Origin: Pelomonas dachongensis
GTDB taxonomy: Bacteria > Pseudomonadota > Gammaproteobacteria > Burkholderiales > Burkholderiaceae_C
Reading direction: 5' to 3'
NCBI RefSeq assembly: GCF_043555865.1
Contig: NZ_JBIGHY010000008.1
Span: 62,001 to 126,000 of the forward strand
DNA length: 64,000 nt
The translations under genes were made by a program, and so were the position numbers. Below the pieces are notes generated by a model. It made no database searches and was not told the origin of the DNA. It was given only the letters and a program-made list of their open reading frames with translations. Below are positions 1-8,555 of the stretch, piece by piece (position 1 is the stretch's first letter; each line of letters starts with the position of its first letter).

Positions 1-1020
1 CATCTCCAGCTGTTGCAGATAGGCCGGCAGGCGGCGCAGGCCCTGGTGGTAGGGCGCGACGCTGCGGCTCGTGAAGCCGTGGAAATTGCGGTACCAGATG
101 TCGATGAGGCCCAGCAGCACCGGCAGGTTCTTGTCCAGCGGCGTGGACGCGAAGTGCTCGTCCATCGCGTGCGCGCCGGCCAGCAGGTCGCGGAAGTTGT
201 CGGCACCGACGGCGATGGCGATGGGCAGACCGATGACGGACCACAGCGAGTAGCGGCCACCCACCCAGTCCCAGAAGCCGAAGGCGGTGTCGATACCGAA
301 GGCCGCCGCAGCAGCAGTGTTGCTGCTCGTGGCGACAAAATGGCGTGCCACGTCGGTGCCGCCGGCGGCGTGGAACCAGGCCTTCGCGGCCTGCGCATTG
401 GCCAGCGTCTCCTGCGTCGTGAAGGTCTTGGACGCGATGACGAACAGCGTGTGCTGCGCGTTCAAGCCTGCCAGCACGGGCGCCAGGTCATGCCCGTCGA
501 CGTTGGACACGAAATGCAGCTTCAGGTCGCGCCGCGTGAAAGCCTGCAGCGCCTGCACGACCATGGCCGGGCCGAGATCGCTACCGCCGATGCCGATGTG
601 GACGACGTCGGTGATCTCGCCCCGCTCGCCGCGCCGCACGCTCTCGGCAAACGCCAGCATCGCATCCAGCGACGCCTGCACCTCGGCGTTGAACGGCGCA
701 TCGCTGCCCGCGGGCGCGCGCAGCGCCGTGTGCAGCACCGCGCGGCCCTCCGTGTGGTTGACCGGGTCGCCGCGAAGCAGCGCGTCGCGGCGCGCCTCCA
801 GGCCACAGGCAGCGGCCAGCTTCAGCAACAGCGCCAGCGTGGGGGCATCGATGCGGTTCTTCGAAAGGTCGGCAAAGACCTCGGGCGCTGCAAACGACAG
901 CGCATCGAAGCGGCCCGCGTCGGCCGTGAAGGCGTCGCGGATGTCGAAGCCGCGACCACTCGCGGCGTAGTGAGCTTGCAGTTCAGCCCAGACGGGAGAG
1001 AGGTCGCAGCGTGCCGTCAT
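1..1020 (-). CDS. pgi: Glucose-6-phosphate isomerase, C-terminus cut by the window edge
   Basis: Cytosolic enzyme that interconverts glucose 6-phosphate and fructose 6-phosphate. About 340 N-terminal residues are visible; translation runs off position 1, so the C-terminal third, with the catalytic His/Lys region, lies outside. The sugar-phosphate-binding SIS motif HIGIGGSDLGP, the conserved VSNVDG segment and the family signature GGRYSLWSVIGLP are all present. The ATG is at 1018-1020, two bases from the tal stop codon, so it is very probably co-transcribed and translationally coupled with tal. The pairing with tal opposite zwf-hexR points to a hexose-phosphate regulon. Confidence 0.96.
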   Translation of the reverse strand, partial: MTARCDLSPVWAELQAHYAASGRGFDIRDAFTADAGRFDALSFAAPEVFADLSKNRIDAPTLALLLKLAAACGLEARRDALLRGDPVNHTEGRAVLHTALRAPAGSDAPFNAEVQASLDAMLAFAESVRRGERGEITDVVHIGIGGSDLGPAMVVQALQAFTRRDLKLHFVSNVDGHDLAPVLAGLNAQHTLFVIASKTFTTQETLANAQAAKAWFHAAGGTDVARHFVATSSNTAAAAAFGIDTAFGFWDWVGGRYSLWSVIGLPIAIAVGADNFRDLLAGAHAMDEHFASTPLDKNLPVLLGLIDIWYRNFHGFTSRSVAPYHQGLRRLPAYLQQLEM

Positions 1021-1022
1021 GG

Positions 1023-1964
1023 TCAGGCGGCCTGGATGAGCTTGTCCAGCTTGCCGGCGTCAATGGCGAACAGGCGGATGCCCTCGGCCAGCTTCTCGGT
1101 GGCCATCGCGTCCTCGTTCAGCGCGAAGCGGAACGCGGCTTCGTCCAGATGCACGGCTGGCAGGTCGGAGCCCTTGGCGGGGTCCAGCGCGCGCTCCAGC
1201 TTGGCGTCGGTGCCCTGCAGCTGCGCGAGCAGGTCGGGGCTGATGGTCAGCAGGTCGCAGCCGGCCAGCGCCTGGATCTGGCCGATGTTACGGAAGCTCG
1301 CGCCCATCACCTCGGTCTTGATGCCGTGCTGCTTGAAGTAGGCGTAGATCTGCGACACGGACTTGACGCCCGGGTCGTTGACGCCGGCCATCGCGGCCTC
1401 GTCCCAGGCCGGGCCCGCGGCCTTCTTGTACCAGTCGTAGATCCGGCCGACGAACGGCGAGATCAGCTGCACCTGGGCCTCGCCGCAGGCCACAGCCTGC
1501 GCGAAAGCGAACAGCAGCGTCAGGTTGCAGCGGATGCCTTCGCGCTCCAGTTCCGCGGCGGCCTGGATGCCCTCCCAGGTCGACGCCAGTTTGATCAGCA
1601 CGCGCTCCCGCGGGATGCCCGCCGCTTCGTACAGGCCGATGATGCGGCGCGCACGGAACAGGCTGGCCGCCTTGTCGAACGACAGGCGCGCATCGACCTC
1701 CGTGGACACGCGGCCCGGCACCACCTTCAGGATTTCCAGACCGAAGCGCACGAGCACATGGTCGACGATCTCGTCCAGCGGCTTGCCGCGATGGGCACTG
1801 ACGGTCTCGTTCAGCAGCGGCGCGTAGTCCGGTGACTGCACGGCCTTCAGGATCAGCGAAGGATTGGTCGTCGCGTCGCGCGGCGCGAACTGCGCGAGCT
1901 GCAGGAAATTGCCGGTGTCGGCCACGACGGTGGTGAAGGCCTTGAGCTGGTCGAGCTGGTTCAT
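1023..1964 (-). CDS. tal: Transaldolase
   Basis: Non-oxidative pentose phosphate enzyme that transfers a dihydroxyacetone unit between sugar phosphates. At 313 residues it has the length of the classical TalB-type family. The signature ATTNPSLI near residues 31-38 and the Schiff-base lysine in RVLIKLAST (Lys125, equivalent to E. coli Lys132) are intact. The ATG is preceded on the minus strand by AAGAGG at good spacing. It is the first gene of a tal-pgi unit and faces zwf across a ~120-bp intergenic region that holds a convincing sigma70-like promoter for it (2013-2041). Confidence 0.96.
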   Translation of the reverse strand: MNQLDQLKAFTTVVADTGNFLQLAQFAPRDATTNPSLILKAVQSPDYAPLLNETVSAHRGKPLDEIVDHVLVRFGLEILKVVPGRVSTEVDARLSFDKAASLFRARRIIGLYEAAGIPRERVLIKLASTWEGIQAAAELEREGIRCNLTLLFAFAQAVACGEAQVQLISPFVGRIYDWYKKAAGPAWDEAAMAGVNDPGVKSVSQIYAYFKQHGIKTEVMGASFRNIGQIQALAGCDLLTISPDLLAQLQGTDAKLERALDPAKGSDLPAVHLDEAAFRFALNEDAMATEKLAEGIRLFAIDAGKLDKLIQAA

Positions 1965-2012
1965 CGTCTACCTCTTGCGGATCGCGGATTGACCCCGCGA
2001 AGAAACTGCTGC

Positions 2013-2041
2013 ATAGTATTTCACGAAACTTAGTTACACAA
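2013..2041 (-). promoter_or_regulatory. Predicted sigma70 promoter of tal-pgi with an overlapping imperfect palindrome
   Basis: Read on the minus strand, a TTGTGT -35 box (2036-2041) is separated by exactly 17 bases from a TACTAT -10 box (2013-2018), about 50 bases before the tal ATG. The imperfect palindrome AGTaT(N6)AaACT at 2015-2030 overlaps the -10 and spacer, where a repressor such as HexR could act. On the plus strand a possible zwf promoter (TTGACC at 1989-1994 and TAGTAT at 2014-2019, with a long 19-base spacer) uses the same bases. The promoter is well supported by sequence; HexR binding is inference. Confidence 0.5.
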
Positions 2042-2083
2042 CGGTTAGCGCCCCTGCGAGGCGTCGACCTGGAGACGCTTCCG

Positions 2084-3529
2084 ATGTCCTTTGATCTCGT
2101 GTTCTTTGGCGGTACCGGCGACCTGACGTGGCGCAAGCTGATGCCCGCACTGTTTCAGGCCTTCCGGCACGGCAAGTTGCCCGAAGGCGGCCGCATTCTC
2201 GCGGTCGCACGTGACGAACAGACTGACGAGCGTTACCGCGAGTGGCTGAAGGAGCGCTTTCGCGAGGTGGACGGCGCCAAGCGCCCCAATGACGAGGAGT
2301 TCGAGCGCTTTGCCGCCCTCATCCACTACCTGCGCATGGACCTGTCCAAGCCGGACAGCTATCAGACGCTGAAGGACTGGCTGGACGCGCGCAACGCCGA
2401 CACCGTGGTGCTGTACCTGGCCACCAGCCCGCACCTGTTCACCGGCATCTGCCAGCAGCTGGGTGCCGTGGGCCTGAATCACGACAAGGTGCGCGTGGTG
2501 CTGGAGAAGCCGCTGGGCCACGACCTCGCCAGCGCGCAGGAGATCAACCGCGCGGTCCGCGCGGTGTTCAAGGAAAGCCAGGCGTTCCGCATCGACCACT
2601 ACCTGGGCAAGCCGTCCGTGCAGAACCTGATGGCGCTGCGCTTCGGCAACGCGCTGTTCGAGCCGCTGTGGCGCCGCGAAAGCATCGCCAACATCCAGAT
2701 CACGCTGGCCGAGCGCCTGGGCGTGGGCACCCGTGGCGCCTTTTACGACGGCACCGGTGCGCTGCGCGACATGATCCAGAACCATGCGCTGCAGTTGCTG
2801 ACGATGATCGCCATGGAGCCGCCTTCAGCCAACGACGCCGACGCGATCCGCGACGAGAAGCTCAAGGTGCTGCGCTCGCTGAAGCCCTTCACACCAGAAA
2901 CGGTGGGGCGCGACGTGGTGCGCGGCCAGTACCGCGCCGGCAACGTCGAGGGTGCGTCCGTGCCGGGCTACCTGGACGAGGTGAAGGTCCCGCCGGACAG
3001 CCACTGCGAGACGTTCGTCGCGCTGCGCACCGAGGTCAACAACTGGCGCTGGGCCGGCGTGCCCTTCTACTTGCGCACCGGCAAGCGGCTGGCGGAGCGC
3101 GATGCGCAGATCGTCATCAACTTCCGCCCCGTGCCGCACAAGATCTTCCCGGGCGGTGGCCAGGCCAACCGCCTGGTCATCAAGCTGCAGCCGGAGGACG
3201 GCCTGGAGCTCCAGCTGCTGGCCCAGAAAGGCACCGGCCAGGGCGAGCAGCTGACGCCGGTGTCGCTGGACCTGGACTTCGACAAGGCCTTTGCGACACA
3301 GCGCGTGGGCGCCTACGAACGCCTGCTGCTGGACGCCATCGCCGGGCGCCTGAACCTGTTCGTGCGCAGCGACGAGCAGGAGCAGGCGTGGCGCTGGGTC
3401 GAGCCGATCCTGAACGGCTGGGCCGCCGACCCAAGCGGTCCGCGTCCCTATTCCGCCGGCTCCTGGGGCCCGGCAGCCGCCAGCGCGCTGGTCGCACGTG
3501 ACGGTTTCAGCTGGGCTGAAGAGCAATGA
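2084..3529 (+). CDS. zwf: Glucose-6-phosphate 1-dehydrogenase
   Basis: Oxidises glucose 6-phosphate to 6-phosphogluconolactone, feeding the Entner-Doudoroff and oxidative pentose phosphate routes. At 481 residues it is full length. The Rossmann nucleotide-binding motif FGGTGDLTWRKL is at the N-terminus, and the substrate-binding/catalytic motif RIDHYLGK is near residues 169-176. A GGAG Shine-Dalgarno sequence lies upstream of the ATG. It is divergent from tal-pgi and is followed after 82 bases by the RpiR-family regulator on the same strand, an arrangement known for HexR-controlled glucose catabolism. Confidence 0.97.
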   Translation: MSFDLVFFGGTGDLTWRKLMPALFQAFRHGKLPEGGRILAVARDEQTDERYREWLKERFREVDGAKRPNDEEFERFAALIHYLRMDLSKPDSYQTLKDWLDARNADTVVLYLATSPHLFTGICQQLGAVGLNHDKVRVVLEKPLGHDLASAQEINRAVRAVFKESQAFRIDHYLGKPSVQNLMALRFGNALFEPLWRRESIANIQITLAERLGVGTRGAFYDGTGALRDMIQNHALQLLTMIAMEPPSANDADAIRDEKLKVLRSLKPFTPETVGRDVVRGQYRAGNVEGASVPGYLDEVKVPPDSHCETFVALRTEVNNWRWAGVPFYLRTGKRLAERDAQIVINFRPVPHKIFPGGGQANRLVIKLQPEDGLELQLLAQKGTGQGEQLTPVSLDLDFDKAFATQRVGAYERLLLDAIAGRLNLFVRSDEQEQAWRWVEPILNGWAADPSGPRPYSAGSWGPAAASALVARDGFSWAEEQ

Positions 3530-3604
3530 AGGCCGCAGCGCTGGGCCGCCCCGAGCAAAGCCGCACCCTCTCGGAGGGTCGCGAAACGAACCCGTTGAGC
3601 GGGG
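3530..3604 (+). repeat. Dispersed GGGCCGCyCC intergenic repeat, copy A
   Basis: The zwf-hexR gap begins at the zwf stop codon with GCAGCGCTGGGCCGCCCCG, followed by a small hairpin (ACCCTC/GAGGGT, 3565-3579). The core recurs upstream of the dppF-like gene (about 39020-39056, inverted) and between gspG and gspH (about 49960-49985, inverted). It matches a repeat style I recall from the intergenic regions of Burkholderiales genomes. Its role is unknown; it could form RNA structure between co-transcribed genes. Confidence 0.55.
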
Positions 3605-3611
3605 AGCAGGC

Positions 3612-4478
3612 ATGAGCATCCTCGAACGCGTGAAGGCGGCGCTGCCCGCGCTGCCCCCCGCTGAGCAGCGCGTTGCCAAGCTGCTGCTGCAGGACGCGCG
3701 CAGCTTCGCCAGCCTGCCCGTCAGCGAACTGGCCGACCGCTCGCACGTCAGCAAGCCGACCGTCGTGCGCTTCTGCCGCAGCGTGGGCTACGACGGCCTG
3801 GCCGACTTCAAGCTGAAGCTGGCCGGCAGCGTCAACGAGGGCGTGCCCTTCGTGCACCGCGCGGTGGACGAGGACGACAAGCCGCAGGACGTCATCGTCA
3901 AGGTGGTCGACAACGCCGTCGCGGCACTGCTGCACTACCGCAACGACGCGGCCGGCCACGCGTTCGAGCGCGCCATCGACGCGCTGTCCGACTCGGCGCG
4001 CCACAACAAGCGCATCGAGTTCTACGGTGTCGGCAACTCCGGCATCGTCGCGCAGGACGCGCAGCACAAGTTCTTCAGGCTGGGCGTGAACACGGTCGCC
4101 ACCAGCGACGGCCACGTGCAGCTGATGAGCGCCACCATGCTGCAGCCGGGCGACTGCGCGGTCATCATCAGCAACTCGGGCCGCAGCCGCGACCTGCTGG
4201 ACGCCGCCGAGATCGCACGCAAGAAGGGCGCGACCATCATCATCATCACCGCCAGCGCATCGCCGCTGGCACAGATGGCGCTGGGCCCCAGCCAGATCCT
4301 GCTGGCGGTGGACCATCCCGAGGACTTCGACCGCTACAGCCCGATGGTGTCGCGCTTGCTGCACCTGATCGCGGTGGACATCCTGACCACCGGCGTGGCG
4401 CTGAAGCTGGGTCCGCACCTGCGGCCCGCGCTGCAGGAGATCAAGAAGAACCTGCGCGCGAAGCGCTACGCAGGCTGA
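3612..4478 (+). CDS. hexR: RpiR-family transcriptional regulator, probable HexR
   Basis: 288 residues with the two-domain RpiR layout. The N-terminal helix-turn-helix (about residues 30-75, containing LADRSHVSKPTVVRFCRSVG) is followed by a C-terminal SIS sugar-phosphate-binding domain (about 115-260) with FYGVGNSG and the SNSGRSRD phosphate-binding loop. HexR proteins of this type repress zwf/edd genes and are released by 2-keto-3-deoxy-6-phosphogluconate. The ATG at 3612 is chosen because the HTH domain begins shortly after it and GGGGAG precedes it; longer in-frame starts would be read from the intergenic repeat. Its position after zwf supports the HexR name. Confidence 0.88.
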   Translation: MSILERVKAALPALPPAEQRVAKLLLQDARSFASLPVSELADRSHVSKPTVVRFCRSVGYDGLADFKLKLAGSVNEGVPFVHRAVDEDDKPQDVIVKVVDNAVAALLHYRNDAAGHAFERAIDALSDSARHNKRIEFYGVGNSGIVAQDAQHKFFRLGVNTVATSDGHVQLMSATMLQPGDCAVIISNSGRSRDLLDAAEIARKKGATIIIITASASPLAQMALGPSQILLAVDHPEDFDRYSPMVSRLLHLIAVDILTTGVALKLGPHLRPALQEIKKNLRAKRYAG

Positions 4479-4481
4479 TGT

Positions 4482-4787
4482 TCAGGCCGCCGCCGGCGGC
4501 CACAGCAGCTCGGCCACGCCATAGACACGCGCCAGCTCACGCAGCTTCTGCGGCGCATCGTCGAGCTTGAGCGAAACACCCTGCTCGGTGCACTGGCGCG
4601 CCGCCGACAGCAGCAGGCTCAGCGCCGACGAATCGAAGTCTGTCAGCTCGCGCGCCGACAGCCTCACCTCGCGACCCGCGGCCGCCAGCACCTGGGCGGA
4701 CTCCGCGCGCAGCGCAGGCGACATCGACACCCACGCCGCGCGTGCGCCATCCGTGCGCAAGCGCGCCGGCAGCTTCAGGCCGCTCAA
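4482..4787 (-). CDS. mlaB: STAS-domain protein, MlaB-like component of the Mla transporter
   Basis: A small STAS-domain protein of about 101 residues, last gene of the mla operon. MlaB binds the MlaF ATPase on the cytoplasmic face and is needed for complex stability and activity. The segment RELTDFDSSALSLLLSAAR matches the conserved STAS helix with its Ser/Thr position. No ATG fits; a TTG at 4785-4787 lies two bases after the mlaC stop, so coupling to mlaC is likely. A start inside (ATG before SPALRAES) would cut into the first strand. The stop codon lies three bases from the hexR stop (convergent). Identity is good, start uncertain. Confidence 0.75.
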   Translation of the reverse strand: MSGLKLPARLRTDGARAAWVSMSPALRAESAQVLAAAGREVRLSARELTDFDSSALSLLLSAARQCTEQGVSLKLDDAPQKLRELARVYGVAELLWPPAAA

Positions 4788-4789
4788 GA

Positions 4790-5425
4790 TCAGCTCTTGG
4801 CCGGCGCGCCGGCCTTGGCGTTCTTGTCGGCCAGGCTCTTGATCAGGCCATCGATGCCGTTGGCGCCGATTTCCTGGGCGAAGCTGTTGCGGTACTGGTC
4901 CGCGAGCCAGATGCCCAGCACGTTCACGTCGTAGATCTTCCAAACCGCGCCCGACTTCTCCAGACGGTAGTCCAACTGGATCGCGTCGCCCTTGCCGCGG
5001 ATCTCGGTGCGCACGACGACGTCCGTGTCGGTGGGCTGAGCGCGCAGCGGCTTCAGGCCGATGGTCTGGTCCTTGACCTGCGTCAGCGCGCCGGCATAGG
5101 TGCGCACCAGCAACGTCTTGAACTCGGCTTGCAGGCGGGTCTGCTGCTCCGGCGTGGCCTGGCGCCAGAAGCGGCCCACGGCCGACGCCGTCATGCGTTG
5201 GAAGTTGATGTGCGGCATCACCTTGGCATCCACCAGGGCAATGATCTTGTTGATGTTGCCGGCCTGGATGTCCTTGTCGGCCTTGACGGCCTCCAGCGTC
5301 TCGATGGACAGCTGACGGATCAGTTGATCCGGGGCGCTGGCATCGGCCGCATGGGTCGCATGCACGAAGCCAAGGCCAAGGGTGGCCACGGCCAGCAGCC
5401 GGCGCAGGGATTTCAGCAAAGTCAT
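4790..5425 (-). CDS. mlaC: MlaC-family periplasmic phospholipid-binding protein
   Basis: 211 residues. The N-terminal signal peptide (MTLLKSLRRLLAVATLGLGF..., cleavage likely after HATHA) sends it to the periplasm, where MlaC ferries phospholipid between the outer-membrane MlaA complex and the inner-membrane MlaFEDB complex. The Tol-tolerance/MlaC fold is recognisable from VMPHINFQRMTASAVGRFWR, the TPEQQTRLQAEFKTLLVRTY segment and WKIYDVNVLGIWLADQYR. It lies 56 bases downstream of mlaA and just ahead of mlaB. Confidence 0.93.
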   Translation of the reverse strand: MTLLKSLRRLLAVATLGLGFVHATHAADASAPDQLIRQLSIETLEAVKADKDIQAGNINKIIALVDAKVMPHINFQRMTASAVGRFWRQATPEQQTRLQAEFKTLLVRTYAGALTQVKDQTIGLKPLRAQPTDTDVVVRTEIRGKGDAIQLDYRLEKSGAVWKIYDVNVLGIWLADQYRNSFAQEIGANGIDGLIKSLADKNAKAGAPAKS

Positions 5426-5481
5426 GGTGTCGCTTTCTCTGAACGGGGACAGTCACTCAACGCGCCAGCCCCCGGTTGGGT

Positions 5482-6384
5482 TCACCGCGAGGCCGCAGAA
5501 GCGGGCTCGGCGGGCTTTTTTACGCTGGCCGCAGGGGCAGAAGCCGCAGGGGCAGAAGCCGCATCGGCTGGTGCCGATGCGCCCGCTGCTGGCGCCGACG
5601 CACCGTCGGACGGCGCTGAGGCGCCGTTGCCAGGCACCAGCACCTCGACCTCGTCATCGTCGTCAAAGCTGCCGCGACGCTGCAGGTAGGCGTCGCGATA
5701 GAAGGTGTACTTGTCGAGCGCGATGCCCTCCAGCATTTCTTCGGCGCGCAGGAAGCTGGCGCGCTGATTGATCACATTCAGCACTGAGATGCCGACCCGC
5801 CGCTCGCCGTTCTCGAACAACTGGGCGGGCGAGGCCTGCCAGTCCACCGGCAGCGCCAGTGAGTCGCGCACGGATGATGGGCCGAACACCGGCCAGACGA
5901 TGTAAGCACCGGTTCCCATGCCCCAGTGGCCCAGCGTCTTGCCGAAGTCCTGACTGTTCTTCTCCAGGCCGGCCTCGGTCGCGATGTCCAGCACGCCAGC
6001 GAGGCCCAGGGTCGAGTTGACGGCGAAACGCATGCCCTGCTCGACCCCGGGCTTGAAACGGCCCTGCAGCATCAGGTTCACGGCCGACCACGCATCCCCG
6101 ATGTTGCCGAAGAAGTTGTCGATGCCCGTGCGTACAGGCGAAGGCACCAGTTCCGAGTACGCCGTCGCCACGGGCTTTAGCACATGCCGGTCCAGCTTGT
6201 CGTTGAAAGCGAAGACCTTGCGGTTCCAGTTCTCCCACGGATCCATGCGCTGGCCCTTGGAACCCATCACCTTGTCGACCGCGCGTTCAACCCGGTTACC
6301 CACACCCTTGACGGTCTGGCAGCCGGCCAGCCCGATGATGAGGGCCATCAGCGCCCACGTGCGAACCCAGCGACCGGCGATCAC
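5482..6384 (-). CDS. mlaA: MlaA (VacJ) outer-membrane lipoprotein
   Basis: 300 residues from a GTG start at 6382-6384 that overlaps the mlaD stop (GTGA). The signal peptide ends in the lipobox LAGC, so it is a lipoprotein. The core MlaA domain (about residues 45-245) contains DPWENWNRKVFAFND, the NFFGNIGD and GWGMG-like (HWGMGTGAYIVWP) segments, and GPSSVRDS. MlaA sits in the outer membrane, often with a porin, and removes mislocalised phospholipid from the outer leaflet. The last ~55 residues are a low-complexity tail of repeated GASAP/ASAPA units not needed for the fold, as seen in some beta-proteobacterial homologues. Confidence 0.93.
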   Translation of the reverse strand: MIAGRWVRTWALMALIIGLAGCQTVKGVGNRVERAVDKVMGSKGQRMDPWENWNRKVFAFNDKLDRHVLKPVATAYSELVPSPVRTGIDNFFGNIGDAWSAVNLMLQGRFKPGVEQGMRFAVNSTLGLAGVLDIATEAGLEKNSQDFGKTLGHWGMGTGAYIVWPVFGPSSVRDSLALPVDWQASPAQLFENGERRVGISVLNVINQRASFLRAEEMLEGIALDKYTFYRDAYLQRRGSFDDDDEVEVLVPGNGASAPSDGASAPAAGASAPADAASAPAASAPAASVKKPAEPASAASR

Positions 6385-6872
6385 GGCTTGCCCCCGGCGG
6401 CCGGCGCGGCGCTGCCCATGTCCGACGCCTTGCTGTTGATGAACTGGCCGATCAGGTTCTCCAGCACGACGGCGCTCTGCGTCTGGCGAATGATGTCGCC
6501 GCCGGCCAGGTTCTTCTCGTCGGCACCCGGCTCCAAACCGATGTACTGCTCGCCGAGCAGGCCTGAGGTCAGGATCTTGGCAGAGCTGTCCTTGGGGAAC
6601 AGCGTGTTCTGCTGCAGCTTGATGACAACCTTGGCCTGGAAGGTCTTGTCGTCGAAGGTGATCGACTCCACGCGCCCCACGACGACGCCGGCACTCTTGA
6701 CCGCCGCATTGGGCTTCAGGCCGCCGATGTTGTCGAACCGTGCCGACACCTGGTACGTGTCGGCAAAGCTGAGGCTGAGCAGATTCCCCGCCTTCAACGC
6801 GAGGAACAGCAACGCCGCGCCGCCCAGCAGCACGAACAGGCCGACCCACGCGTCATGTCGAGAGGATTGCAT
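6381..6872 (-). CDS. mlaD: MlaD, MCE-domain lipid-transport subunit
   Basis: 163 residues. A single N-terminal transmembrane helix (about residues 9-28) anchors an MCE domain (about 38-115) in the periplasm, where MlaD forms a hexameric ring on MlaE that accepts lipid from MlaC. The segment YQVSARFDNIGGLKPNAAVKSAGVVVGRV is typical of the family. The C-terminal stretch LENLIGQFINSKA matches the hydrophobic helix that lines the pore. It lies between mlaE and mlaA with short or overlapping junctions. Confidence 0.95.
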   Translation of the reverse strand: MQSSRHDAWVGLFVLLGGAALLFLALKAGNLLSLSFADTYQVSARFDNIGGLKPNAAVKSAGVVVGRVESITFDDKTFQAKVVIKLQQNTLFPKDSSAKILTSGLLGEQYIGLEPGADEKNLAGGDIIRQTQSAVVLENLIGQFINSKASDMGSAAPAAGGKP

Positions 6873-6891
6873 AGCTGGTCCCTGACTCCAA

Positions 6892-7671
6892 TCAAATCGA
6901 AAACATCATCGCGGTCAGCATGAAGTCCAGGCCGAGCACGGCCAGAGACGACAACACCACGGTGCGGGTGGTGGCGGCCGAAACTCCCTCGGGCGTCGGC
7001 TTGCAGGCATAGCCTTGCAGCAGCGCGATGAAGGTCACCGTCACACCAAAAACAAAGCTTTTCACGACGCCGTTGCCGACATCCGCAAAGACGTCGACGC
7101 CGCCCTGCATCTGCGACCAGAAAGCACCGGGATCGATACCGATCAACGGCACCGCCACCAGCCAGCCGCCGATGATGCCCACGGCTGAGAAAACCGCCGC
7201 CAGCAAGGGCATCGCGATCACGCCCCCCCAGAAGCGCGGGGCCAGCACACGCTGCACCGGATCCACCGCCATCATCTCCATCGCCGTCAGCTGCTCACCG
7301 GCCTTCATGAGGCCGATCTCGGCCGTCAGCGACGTGCCGGCGCGTCCCGCGAAGAGCAGTGCCGTGACGACCGGCCCCAGCTCGCGCACCAGGCTCAGCG
7401 CCACCAGCAGCCCCACCGCCTCGGCGGAGCCGTAGCGCTGCAGCGTGTAATAGCCCTGCAAGGCCAGCACGAATCCGACGAACAGGCCCGACACGCCGAT
7501 GATGGACAACGACTTGTTGCCCAGGTGGAAGACCTGCTCGCGCACCAGGACGAAACGCGCCAGCGCCCGCGGCGAACGCGCCAGCAGGCTGAAGAACAGG
7601 CGCGCCGACGCGCCGACGTCGGTCAGCGTGTGTCGCACGCCCGCGCCGATGCGGGCAGCCAACGCCATCAT
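6892..7671 (-). CDS. mlaE: MlaE, ABC-type lipid transporter permease
   Basis: 259 residues with five or six hydrophobic segments, the inner-membrane permease of the Mla ABC transporter. The family motif region ELGPVVTALLFAGRAGTSLTAEIG followed by MKAGEQLTAMEMM is clear. Two tandem ATG codons (7671 and 7668) overlap the mlaF stop in ATGATGA, so translation is coupled to the ATPase gene. Partners are MlaF (ATPase), MlaD (MCE ring) and MlaB (STAS). Confidence 0.95.
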   Translation of the reverse strand: MMALAARIGAGVRHTLTDVGASARLFFSLLARSPRALARFVLVREQVFHLGNKSLSIIGVSGLFVGFVLALQGYYTLQRYGSAEAVGLLVALSLVRELGPVVTALLFAGRAGTSLTAEIGLMKAGEQLTAMEMMAVDPVQRVLAPRFWGGVIAMPLLAAVFSAVGIIGGWLVAVPLIGIDPGAFWSQMQGGVDVFADVGNGVVKSFVFGVTVTFIALLQGYACKPTPEGVSAATTRTVVLSSLAVLGLDFMLTAMMFSI

Positions 7672-8480
7672 GCCGACACCCCGAAATCCTCTGCCACCGG
7701 CTTGGCCGGCTGATGAAAGCGCACCGGCCCGTCGGCCTCGGCGCCGACGAATTGACGCACCAGCGGGTCGTCGCTGTGACGGAGTTCGTCCGGCGTCCCC
7801 TGGGCCACGATGCGCCCATTGGCCACCATGGCCACATGGTCGGCGATGCTGAAGGTTTCCGTCAGGTCGTGCGACACGATGACGCTGGTCAACCCCAGCG
7901 CATCGTTCAGGTCGCGGATCAGCCGCGCCGCCACACCGAGCGAGATGGGGTCCAGGCCCGCAAACGGCTCGTCGTACAGCACCAGATCGGGGTCCAGCGC
8001 GATGGCGCGCGCGAGCGCCACACGACGTGCCATGCCACCGGAGATCTCGCTGGGCATCAGGTCGCGGGCACCGCGCAATCCCACCGCGTTGAGTTTCATC
8101 AGCACCAGGTCGCGAACCATGGTTTCCGGCAGGTCCGTGTGCTCACGCAGCGGGAAGGCCACGTTCTCGAACACGGACAGGTCCGTGAACAGCGCGCCGA
8201 ACTGGAACAGCATGCCCATGCGCCGGCGCACGGCGTAAAGGCCCTTCAGGTCCAGCGGCGCCAGATCCTGGCCATCGAACAGCACCTGCCCGGAGATTGG
8301 GCGCAGTTGCCGGCCCAGCAACCGCAGCACCGTGGTCTTGCCGCCACCCGACGTGCCGATCAGCGCCAGCACCTTGCCGCGTTCGAGCCTCAGGTTGACG
8401 CCATCAAGGATCACGCGATCGCCGTAGCCGCAGCTGACGTTGCGCAGTTCGATCAGAGGTGTTTGGGTCAACGGAGTCAC
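7668..8480 (-). CDS. mlaF: MlaF, ATP-binding subunit of the phospholipid ABC transporter
   Basis: 270 residues from a GTG start at 8478-8480. The ABC ATPase has Walker A GTSGGGKT, a Q-loop in MLFQFGALF, the variant ABC signature ISGGMARRVALARA, Walker B LVLYDEPFAGLDP and the H-loop VSHD. The SGGM signature is characteristic of the Mla/Ttg2A family. It is the first gene of mlaFEDACB. A -10-like TATCAT at 8517-8522 lies 37 bases upstream, in a 14-mer identical to one upstream of ilvA. Confidence 0.94.
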   Translation of the reverse strand: MTPLTQTPLIELRNVSCGYGDRVILDGVNLRLERGKVLALIGTSGGGKTTVLRLLGRQLRPISGQVLFDGQDLAPLDLKGLYAVRRRMGMLFQFGALFTDLSVFENVAFPLREHTDLPETMVRDLVLMKLNAVGLRGARDLMPSEISGGMARRVALARAIALDPDLVLYDEPFAGLDPISLGVAARLIRDLNDALGLTSVIVSHDLTETFSIADHVAMVANGRIVAQGTPDELRHSDDPLVRQFVGAEADGPVRFHQPAKPVAEDFGVSA

Positions 8481-8512
8481 GCGGTCGCGCCAGACGGAGC
8501 GGGGCCAAAAGT

Positions 8513-8526
8513 CCGCATGATAGGGG
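8513..8526 (-). promoter_or_regulatory. Candidate -10 region for the mla operon
   Basis: On the minus strand this reads CCCCTATCATGCGG, with TATCAT as a -10 hexamer 37 bases before the mlaF GTG. The identical 14-mer lies 33 bases before the ilvA ATG. The best -35 (TTGAGT) is 20 bases away, which is long, so this is a weak promoter call supported mainly by position and recurrence. Confidence 0.35.
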
Positions 8527-8555
8527 AAACACCGAGCCGCCTACTCAAGCGGTGT

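Noticed and set aside
5482..5650. Tandem-repeat expansion in the mlaA tail as a phase-variable tract
   Set aside because: The GASAP/ASAPA units are degenerate at DNA level and not a slippage-prone simple repeat.
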